Shown here: piece by piece, positions 34,801 to 46,800 of the stretch
Layout: every line of letters starts with the position of its first letter
Numbering within the stretch: position 1 is the first letter of the stretch
NCBI RefSeq assembly: GCF_037975245.1
Contig: NC_092572.1
Coordinates: 2,267,501-2,331,500, forward strand
From: Apostichopus japonicus
Taxonomy: Eukaryota > Echinodermata > Holothuroidea > Aspidochirotida > Stichopodidae
Reading direction: 5' to 3'
DNA: 64,000 bases
Program-made: the position numbers and the translations under genes
The notes under the pieces: model-generated
The model's database searches: none
Told to the model about the DNA's origin: nothing
The model's input: only the letters and a program-made list of their open reading frames with translations

Positions 34801-37800
34801 TGTAAAAGAATAAGTAATAAGTTCAGGACAGTGTTATTTGATGTTTTTCTTCTTTTGTTAACGGACTCCACAAAATGCCACTGCTTCCTTTCACAATCAT
34901 CTTACATCAAGCTTTCTTCAACAACCTCTGCTACCTTCCAACACTATCACCGCTATCCTATAACACAACCTTGGCTTCGCCCTTTCCTTGTCTCTCGTTA
35001 ATACCTTCGCTCCTCACCTCACAATAGCCACAGCCAAACTGCACTAAACCCTTTTTCTACCTTATTCTCCTCATCTCTAGCTCTATCCTTTAATCCTATT
35101 AACAAGTCTTTACATGTCTAAGTAATCCCAGTATTTTAATCACCTTAAGCTATCCCTAGGACATAAGCAGCTTTCTTCTCCTTACTTGCAGACTTCATAA
35201 CACCAGGGTAACAATGATTCTATACAAGAGCTAAAAGGACTTTATTTCAGACAAAAGAATATGATATATATATTTCTATATATTAATGTCAAAGTCAGAG
35301 GGCCTGACAGTTTCCATCCTAGCAGGATCTTCTTCGGAGTAACTGAAACTAAAATAAATTAACAAACAGACAGAGATGGTCGGACAGTCAAATTTGACAA
35401 AAGAGTTTATAAGTAGAGCAACTATAGCTGTACAATAAAGGAGTGTTGAGATGAAAGGGCAGAGCCTGCTAGGATTGAAACTCCAGGCCCAGAAACTTTT
35501 ACATATTTACCTACACAGTCTTTTTGCAGTAGATGAGCAGTTTGCTCATAGTTGTATTTTCTCTCCACTATAACTATGCCTAAGAATTGAAGGTTAGGAG
35601 TCTAATTGAGTCACTACAGCCAACAGCAGAACTGCCCTGACTGGATCCTGCAAACAGACTCAACTAAACCATCACAAACTAAGTTTTTGTTAGTCATTAT
35701 AACTGACCCCTGCACACTGAACCATGCATTGATGAGTACACAAAATGACTGTTTTTTTCAGTTTAATGGCTGGTGCTCAATTTCATGTACAATTATTTTC
35801 CATTCATTGGTTTCATTTTTTAAACTGTCAGTCATACTTCAACAGCCTGACGATAACTGCTGCCAACTACACTGTACATGACAAGTTTGCCCAACGTAAT
35901 CCAATGTGCTTAAGAATTGGTAGGTCATTATTCTCAATACCGATGATTCTCTCCTTAAGAGCTCAGGGCTGAGTAGAGTCTGGTTGCATGTAGTGTGCAG
36001 TGTGAGGTCATCTTAAGATATAAGCTGTATCAGTACATTGCTTCACTGTAATATCATATTATGGAATCTAACAGGTTGCCAAACTCTGCAGCCAACCATA
36101 CAGAACACTTCAATTTTGCAAAGCTTTCACAGGCATCCATTCCCTGTTATTAATGTGGAGAGAGAGCATGGTGGCCAATTGGCTAAGGCGTCAGACTTGT
36201 GATCCAAGGATTGCTGGTTCGATCCCTGCCTAGTTCATTACGTTGTGTCCTTGAACAAGATGCTTTATCTCACTTGCCTCTCTCCACCCAGGGGTTAAAT
36301 GGGTACCTATGAGGTAACTTGTCATTGGGCGTAGTATATAACTGCAGCCCACTGGAGGGATTGTCCCTGGGCTAGGTTATCATTGACCAGGGGTAATACA
36401 ACGTCTGTAAAGCGCTTTGAGACCTATCGCTGGTAAAAAGCTCTTTATGAAAAGCAAATATTATATAATTATAACTTAGTCGAATAGTTTCTTAAATTGT
36501 CAGAGCATTTCAATATGCTTAAGCTTCTATATCCGTTATCACCTGTGAGATAAGTCAATGGTGTCCTAGGTTTCAGAGAATGTCAATTTGATTAACTTTA
36601 GGCACCCATTTCTGCTTCCAAGATTGATAAACTATCTGCATTTTCCTTGACTTGACTTATGGTGAGTTACATAACACATTAACAGGTATTGTCATTTTTA
36701 TCACTGCTTATGCTGCAAATTAATTAATAGATATATGCAGGTCAGAGCAAACACATTTGGACAAAAGTAATAAAACACTGTAACTGAATGTAACCTCTGA
36801 CAGCACTGATAACAATCTCTACAGAATATTAACTAGCTTACCAGTTGCCATGACAACAGCAGTCCCCTGAGCATTGCCTGCATCATTTCTTGCCATACAC
36901 TGGTAACTACCAGCATTCTCTCTTCTGAAGTTTCTTATCTCAAGGCTAAAGTTGGTCAAGATTTTCACATTATCAGCTAAAACAAATAAAAGATTATGAG
37001 GAACAGATTATAAATAACACAACTTCAGTTGATAATATGGAAATGAAATTCAAAGCTACAAAAGTACTCTAACAATATCCTCCTCTGGAAAATTGCACAG
37101 TTACTTCAATCTTGACCATGAATTACATTTCAAGTTGATATTACAAGGTCAGTCTGACAGAAGGGTGATATTGGTCCTTATAAAGGTAGGGATGGCAATG
37201 CGAAGAAAATCAACATCCAAATCCCAATCATTGATATTATTTATGTTGTAAGATATTAGAAGTATTAGTAGTATATAGAATCATCAGTTTTTTGTAGAAG
37301 CAAATACACTATATAAAATTGCATCAGCAATACTTTTTCAATTTCAAATGTATTTCTCATATGGTTTGTACAAGATAAATGCAATATAACATTCAAATAG
37401 GCAGGTTAACATATGAAGGACACTAGAAAAACAGCAAGGCTGTTATCTCAGCTAGTGACCAAGTATTCAGCAGATTTGAAACCTAAAAACCTCCATTTTA
37501 ATGTCACCACTGTATTCCAGCAATTGAAGGGAGGATCACTTTGAAATGGGTTTTTGGTACGGCAATAGTTACCAAGGAGATAATTAAGAACAGTGATGAT
37601 TATCATAAAGGGGATGCTACTGTACTTGCATATACCCCTCAGCAGAGTAACCAAGGAATATTTACAAGAAAAATGTCATTAGTAAGGTTAATTAAAGTTA
37701 CTGAGTTCAAATTATTCTGCATATCAGCTGGTTTATTTTAAACTATCTTTCTCTATCAAATGAATTTATGGAGCATGAAGAAGATATTTATAATCTTAAG

Positions 37801-40800
37801 TTTTACAATCATTTTGCTAAGTAAGTACAAGACATCTGTGATTGTGTATATCTCAGTGAGTCCATTACAGTGTAACATAGTGTAACAAATATTACTAAAG
37901 GGCATACAAACGGAAATGTAAGTAATATATTAAACTGCCAAGTAGCTACTACATTGGACAATGGCTGATACCTTTAGTCTCATTGGGGTTCCACATGAGA
38001 CTGATTGCACCCGCCCTTCATTGGATTAATTTACCATGTTTAATAATTCTTATTGCAAATCATTCCTTCATAGAAATATTTCATTCATCACTGCTTTCAG
38101 TCAGATGTCTGCTGCATTTGTTCATTGAGAGTATTAATTAAATAAAATTATATTTACTTAGGACAAGTTCCTTGTCATCTTTCTCCCATTCCAGTGTTGG
38201 GGTCGGATCTCCTGAGGCTGAACAGTGCAGGACAACATTTGACCCCAGGTCAAGGGTCACCTCCACAGGGAAGACCTCCACCTCTGGGGGAACTGGTTAA
38301 TGAACAAAGAAGATTACAGAATACAATACAAAGAAAACAATACCTCAACTGCTCTATTACTAAGGATGTTACATGCTTCAGTCCCCAACTTTCTTTTCTC
38401 AAGGTGCTAAATGAATTCTAAACATTGCTTCCTGTAACAGAAAATCAATTTTGTGAAACAAATGTGTCCTTAGGGAAAAGACTGTAGCAGGTTGTACAAG
38501 AGTGGCATCTCACCAGCTGATGTGGTATTAATAACGCAAGCCCCTCCCTCTTTGCATTTAAAAGATAGTTTAATTTCTTCATGATCGAATTTATCTTAAC
38601 ACATATATCCATGTTTTCACTGACAGGAGTGAAAAATAAATGTCTTTGGCACAAAACACTAATAAGTGAAGACAAAGTCAATATTTCAGTAATTCACTGT
38701 TTACAGTGAAGATATAATTCATTGCTTGCAGGGAATCTGTCAAATGTCTCACTACTTAGTCTACAGCAGCAACCAAACAAACTATATAAATATAAAAGTT
38801 AAGGGCATTATAACCCAACAGTCTCCTAAGAACAAACACTATCACCATTAATTGATGTGCAAACTCATCTCACCAGCTGATGTGGTATTAATAACGCAAG
38901 CCCCTCCCTCTTTGCATTTAAAAGATAGTTTAATTTCTTCATGATCGAATTTATCTTAACACATATATCCATGTTTTCACTGACAGGAGTGAAAAATAAA
39001 TGTCTTTGGCACAAAACACTAATAAGTGAAGACAAAGTCAATATTTCAGTAATTCACTGTTTACAGTGAAGATATAATTCATTGCTTGCAGGGAATCTGT
39101 CAAATGTCTCACTACTTAGTCTACAGCAGCAACCAAACAAACTATATAAATATAAAAGTTAAGGGCATTATAACCCAACAGTCTCCTAAGAACAAACACT
39201 ATCACCATTAATTGAAGTGCAAACTATAAGTATAAACAATGTCACATTTAACAGCAGAAAAGCACTTAATGATTTAATATCAATCTGAGGCTTCATGATT
39301 CATAGATTCAGTATCAAGTGAACTGTTTACCTTGGACTGTAACATAGGATGAAGCTGCCTCACTGCTCCCCACATCATTTTCTGCTTGGCAAGAATATCT
39401 CCCTTCCTGGGGTTTTTCAATATTATTAATTCTTAGATTTCCATTACCAAAGACTTCATACTTGAGATTGGTAAAGAGTTGTTCAGACTGATACATCCAC
39501 TTTACTTCTATGACTGGAGGAGTGGCGCTGGCTCTGCAGGTTAGCATTACGGTGTCTCCCTCGACCGCTGTCATATCTTGAGGGGCTATGGTTATCACCG
39601 GGCGAGCTAATAAAGAGCAAAATGTTGCAAGGTCGTATTACCACCTATATCCTGATTACTTCTTGTATGAGCCTGCAGTTCATATAGCAGTCATAATGAT
39701 AATCATGTTCTATTTCAAAGCAACAGGTATTTTACAGATAACTGGATGCTGTGATTGAGAGAACTTCATCAATACAACAAGGTCTAGCTAAAGCTACCTG
39801 TTCACAAGGAGTCAAAGTCAACAATTTGTGAAACATGTAGTTCAATGATGATATCAACCTGTCACTCGATTGGTGCATACATGCCTTAAATATAAATATA
39901 ATGAGGTCTAGCTAAAGCTACCTATTCACAAGGAGTCAAAGTCAACAATTTGTGAAACATGTAGTTCAATGATGATATCAACCTCTCAGTTGATTGGTGC
40001 ATACATGCCTTAAATATAAATATAAATATAATGAGGTATGGCCAAAGCTACCTATTCACAAGGAGTCAAAGTCAATACTATATTTGTGAAACATGTAGAT
40101 CACTGATGATATCAACCTGTCACTCGATTGGTGCATACATGCCTTAAATATAAATATAATGAGGTCTAGCCAAAGCTACCTTTTCACAGGGAGTCAAAGT
40201 CAATAGTATATTTTTGAAACTTGTAAATCACTGATGATATCAACCTCTCAGTTGATTGGTGCATACATGCCTTAATGAGCTTATCAATTCCTATAGCCTG
40301 TTGTAGGGCAATGATATCTAACAAGTGATCAGAAATCATTCTCCTTAAACCCCATAGTTTTCACAAGCATCCCAACTGTTCTTAACAAACCAAAGTTCAT
40401 GAAGAGATTATCAAGAGCTCTAACAATAAAAATTCAGTTTTATATTGTGTCATTAATTTATTTTGTACCATGTTATTTATATTGTTTTGTTTATTTACTT
40501 CACAAGGTCAAATATTTATGACAGTCTTAACAAAGTTACTTTGTTTTCACTTACCATGTACAGTGGTGACATCAGAGTGTATACTGCCAGAATGCTCCCT
40601 CCTTACACTAGATATTTTTAGACTCCCATTACCAGCCACTTCTATCATTGAAGAAGGATTGTTTTCACTTACCATGTACAGTAATGGTGACATCAGAGTG
40701 TATACTGCCAATGGCATTCCTTGCAGAGCAGGTATACCTTCCAGAATGTTCCCATCTTACACTATATATTGTTAGACTCCCATTACCAGCCACTTCTATC

Positions 40801-43800
40801 ATCGAAGATGGATTGTTTTAACTTACCATGTGCAGTAATGGTGACATCAGAGTGTACACTGCCAATGGCATTCCTTGCAGAGCAGGTATACCCAGAATGT
40901 TCCTGTCTTACATTAGATATTGTTAGACTCCCATTACCAGCCACTTCTATCAAATGTTGAAGATGGATTGTTTTTACTTACCATGTACAGTGGTGACATC
41001 AGAGTGTATACTGCCAATGGCATTCCTTGCAGAGCAGGTATACCTTCCAGCATGTTCCCGGCTTACACTATTTGTTAGACTCCCATTACCAGCCACTTCT
41101 ATCAAATGTTGGAGATGGATTGTTTTCACTTACCATGTACAGTAATGGTGACATCAGAGTGTATACTGCCAATGGCATTCCTTGCAGAGCAGGTGTACCT
41201 TCCAGCATGTTCCCGGCTTACACTAGATATTGTTAGACTCCCATTACCAGCCACTTCTATCATTGAAGATGGATTGCTTGGAGTCTGCAGGGTACCTACA
41301 TGTGATAAAAGTTGCCAATCAGTTATGTAACTGTGTTCGTATCATAGAATGAATGATCACCATAAGCAGCCTTGTTAAAGTGTGTCCGACTTTCCATACT
41401 TCTGTCAGTCACTCTGAATCAGGTCAATGCAAGTGTCAACAGTTTAACCATTCAACTATTCCATTAATTGTATTTTTGATAATTAAAATATCACAACACA
41501 CATTCATCAGGGTTAATTATGACAAATTTTGGGCTTAAAATCAACCTGTGAGGTGATTCTAAAGCAACATAATGTCCCCCTGGTATGATACAAAGGCCTC
41601 AAGTTAAACTTTATGTGTCAATAAAAATGACAGAAAAAATATTGAAATTTATCATAAAAGCATGTTCAAAACTGGTGCAGTTACGGATAATCACTTCAGG
41701 CAGATTATGTCACAAACAGTAGCACACATAATTTCAGTAGTCTACTTTTAGACTGGTGTTAACTTCTATCTGGTATGCCCTGCAGACTATGACTGGCTAT
41801 AGTCATGTACAACACTGTAATGCTTACCTAGTGAGGATATAGGTGTAGTCCATGAGATCTCTGGTTCAGGAACACCACCAGCCGTGCAGTCTAACATTGC
41901 AAATTCATCCTCTCTTACGGTTATTGCCACAGGCTCGGATAAGAAATATGGCCCCTCTGTAAATTCCAAAACGAATTTTTTATTCTTATGAAGTCAGAAA
42001 AAAACAATGTTGATGCCACTATGATGGATTAAAGAAGATAAAAAGTATGAAGCACAATTTGAATTTCTAGCATAAAATAGAAAAGTTCCTACATGACTAT
42101 GCCAAACTGATATCAGTAATCAAAAAGAGGAATCACTCAAGCTTTGAGATTATCATCAAGTAAAACAACACTACAAGGAAAGGTTCTCTCCATCAAACTC
42201 CTATCCTACATATCTTAATAAACATCATTCTTAAAAGTATCCCCATCACAAAAATACTCTCTTCAGAGGCAGTCTTGAGAGTCCTCAAACTTGATTTGTT
42301 TTAATAGCCACAACCTCAATGTAAAACATTACAATGTTAACATGACAGACAATTCTGTAGGTATGGTTATGACTAATGAAAGAGACCTTGTACTGTTAAC
42401 TGCACACTGGTAGAACTGGTGGACAGTCCGTTACTAGCCGTACACATGAAGAGACCAGAATCTGAAACCTCAACATTGCTGATTCTAAGCCATCCTGGGG
42501 CTGGCTCATCTGTCCTTAGGCTCACAATCGACAAATCACCATTCTCCTAAAAAAAAAAATCATAAAAATTAACATTATTGTAAATTATTGGAAATAGTAT
42601 AAAAATCCTGGAAGTGCACCGAAATGTCATTACTAACCTATACATATGAAGAGCTAAAGTTTGATTTAATGTGAGAGAGGTTACAGACACTACTTGTCTT
42701 TTGTACAGAGGAGCCCAAATAATGGTACTACACCCGAGAGTTACTGAAATTAGCTTTGGCACTTTGTTGACCATAAAAGTTGGGTCTCTAAGGTGATTGT
42801 GGTAGGCCCAGAGGGGTCCACGAGATGAATCTGGGAAGTTTATATACACACCAGGTAGACAACCAAGGGTCGTCTAAGCCTTGTATTGAATAACGACAAC
42901 CATAACACAAGTATATTGAGTTCAATTGAGATGCAAATTTTAACCATTTAGATTAAAAAGCTTAACATTATAAAACAAGTGAATGGACATTGTAAACTGA
43001 TGAGAAAATCATATATTAACAAAGAAAGAGCAGATAAATATTTGGCTAAACATCACTACTGCCGACTTAACTCTTTAAGCTTCCTTAGTGTACAGTGAAC
43101 CTGCCAGAACTAAATATGATTAATCTTAGCGAAACAATAATCTCCATCTCTCAATATCTCCAAAATTGTACATTTTAGTGCAATCAATTCTTCAATTCCC
43201 CCAAGCGTTAGAACAAGTTCGGAGTGTAAAATAAGATCTATTTAAGATGATAGTTCTTTATAATGGCTTTAACCTGGTGGATCCATCATGGTAAGTGAAT
43301 ATACCTCACCTTTGTCCATGTCAAAGTGGGCTCTGGGGTACCAGTGGCTTCACAAGCAAATGTGACACGACCTCCCACCACGACAGTCTGATCTACAGGG
43401 GTCCTGGTGAAGGCGACCGGTACAAAGGAGTCAGTGACAGTCAGTAATGCAGAGGCCTTGTTCTCACCATACTCATTGAAGGCCTTGCATGTATAGTAAC
43501 CTCCATCGGAAAGTCGAACGTCTGTGATGCGTAGCGAATTTGTCGATACGAGTACTCTCTGGGAATTCTAGCAAACAGAAAAATTATTAAAATTAGAACC
43601 AGTATGTATATGTTACCATGGATATTATCGATAGCTGACAAGGTAAAATAAGCTATGAATAAAATGTTTCTATATCAGTTCAAATTAAAAGCATTTAATG
43701 GCATCTTACAAAATATTTCAGCTAATTCCCTACAAGCAGCTGTTTGCTTTGATCAGTGCTGTTACCAAGATCTAGATCTCGCAAATTGCTCAACATGATA

Positions 43801-46800
43801 AGATTGTTGAACTTTCATCTAAGTACTGTAAGAGACGTGTAAACAGTTACTAAACATGTAAGTTAACGACCAAAGTTACAGTAGTAATGGTTTGGTTTGA
43901 TTGTCAATATTACTGATTCACTAAGATACTCTGCATATTAATATTAATCATACTTTATATTAATGACACTGGATCTTAGTTGTCATGTTAATGAACCAAA
44001 TTTGTTTTATGGGAGTATAGCATTAAAGTAGCACAATGTTATCAAATTCAACTGAAGAACCTAAGTACCCTAAAGTGGACAAAATGCTACTTGCACAACA
44101 CCGAATCACAATACAACACACCACACAGGTTCACCCGACCTTAGCACACCACACGCTGCATCCCACTCTATCATAAACACTACACCAGACTATAAACATC
44201 ACCCCATCTTATCACACCACACCATACTATACCACATGACATGTTCCACCTAACTCTATCATACAACACCACACCAGACCACACCACACCTCACCACTTC
44301 AAACTACACCATAGTACAGTAAACTACATACTCAATCCACTCCATACAACACCACACCAGACCACACCACACCTCACCACTTCAAACTACACCATAGTAC
44401 AGTAAACTACATACTCAATCCACTCCATACAACACCACACCAGACCACACCACACCACATCAAACTACACCATAGTGCAGTACACTACATACTCAATCCA
44501 CTCCATACAACACCACACCAGACCACACCACACCTCACCACATCAAACTACACCATAGTACAGTAAACTACATACTCAATCCACTCCATACAACATCACA
44601 CCAGTCCACACCTCACCATGTCAAACTACACCATACTACACCACTACCTACTTCATCCCACTCCATCATACACCACACCACACTTCACCCCACCTTATCA
44701 TACTACACCATACTGCACCACACTACATGCTGCATCCCACTCCATCATACACCACACCAGACACCTCACCTCAACATATCAAACTACACCACACTACATC
44801 ACATTACCTACCTCATCCATCTACATCATACAACACCACACCAGACCACACCACACATCACCATATCAAACTACACCACACTACATCAAACTACGTACCT
44901 CAGCCATCTACATCATACAACACCACACCAGACCACACCTGACCTCACCATATCAAACTAAACCACACTAAATCCTTTACCCATCTCATCCATCTACATC
45001 ATGCAACATCACACCAGACCACACCTAAACCTCACCATATCAAACTACACCACAATAAATATTTCATCTATCTACATCATACAACACCACACCACACCTA
45101 AACCTCACCATATCAAACTACACCACAATAAATATTTCATCTATCTACATCATGCAACACCACACCAGACCACACTTAAACCTCACCATATGGTAACATA
45201 CTACAAACTACACTATATAGCATACTACACCACACCTCACTCCACCATACCACACTGTACTGTGGGAGAGGGAGATGGGTGAAAGTTAGATGATATAAGG
45301 GAGTACATATCTTGGGTATTAACACCATTTATCATCTTCAAGGTTACACAAAGACTTACAGAGATGGTCTCCTCATTTTCATTCTGCCATACGATGGTAG
45401 CTGCCGGTGAACCACTAGTGGTGCACTGAAAGGTTACACTGGAACCAACCAGGGCAACTTGAGGAGATGGAGAGGTCATGAACCCTGGACGACCTGGATT
45501 GTCACAAGATAAAATACCAGAGACATGTTGGGCACAATTGCAATTGTGATATCACTCAATCTGCTGTGTCAAATTGAATCTCTTTGAAACTAACTACATC
45601 AGGATGCAGTTTGCACGAAACTATGCAGACATATTATGAAAACAAAATTGAAAAACATTACTTGTTGTCACCAGTGCATTATTATTAAATGAAACAAATT
45701 GAACAGGTGTAGCAGACTCAATAACAAATTGATTAAATACTATGCAATGGCTAAATTCAGTGATTAGAGTATAAAATTTAAAGACTCACCAATTAAAGTA
45801 AGAGTGGCTGAATCACTAAGCCTCATTTCACCAGCTAGTAATGGATTGCTAGCAGTGCAAGTGTATTGCCCACTGTGTCTGTGTTCTACAACAGCCACAT
45901 TCAATGTGCTCTGGGTTTCCATGTCAACAACATTTGTTGCTATGGTTACACCACTTCCTTGATATGGAGACCCATCCATTAACCAGGTAATAGTGGCTTG
46001 AGGGTTACTCTCAATGGCACATAACAAAGACATTGGACTTCCTAAATTAATACTCATGGACTGAGGATTAATAGAAAATGATGCTGCCAGTTCTGGAGAA
46101 ATAACAAAGTAAAAAGAAAATAAACAAATATTGAAAGCGGTTAAGATACATAGCACAATGAGTTTGGTTGAGATAAAGCATGTTGAGTTTGGTTCCAAAG
46201 AGATATAGATGACATGAATTTGACAGAAATTGTGCAGTCTTGCATCCAATGATGATCATTTGAGTCAACAAATCCACTGTCTCTGATTTCCTGGCTATGA
46301 GTCTTATCTGTCTAAGAAGATTATCTTTCTTTGGAACTGTAGCATGCTATTTGAGCACTCTGCAAAGAAGCCAACTCTGAAGTCATTCAAGCTTAATAAA
46401 CAGTGGTCTTGCCTGGCCATGCAGTTTGTGTACACAACAGTGATAAGCATCCACCCCTACAGCTGGAGGTGCGAACTCCAGTATCAACTTTCTGCTGAAA
46501 ACCTGATCTGTGGCCCATATATCGGGAAATTCAAATGTGCTCAGTTCTGTTAGGGGCACTTTCATAGCATGAGCGAGCTGAGTTCGGTTGAGATATATAT
46601 AGCACAACAATTTTCCAATATTTATGGAAATCAACACTTTTAGTTAGGATTTCAGCCACTCGTTAATATGTTGTCATTGCGTGAACACTTAAAGTGGACA
46701 CACAATTACTAGATTCATATTAGCATATTAAACAGCTAGTTGCTGTGGAATTTCTTTGCCTTCCATAATCCAGCAATATGTAAAATATGTGGTTAAATCT

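Noticed and set aside
36172-36245. Functional tRNA gene
   Set aside because: Box A and B are good but there is no closing acceptor stem, and a SINE body and tail follow.
42547-42849. 100-codon - strand frame next to Ig4
   Set aside because: Lies in the intron between Ig4 halves, shows no Ig, FNIII or other domain, and is not needed for phase.
44618-45282. Long His/Thr/Pro frame
   Set aside because: Low-complexity translation of the ACCACACC repeat region.
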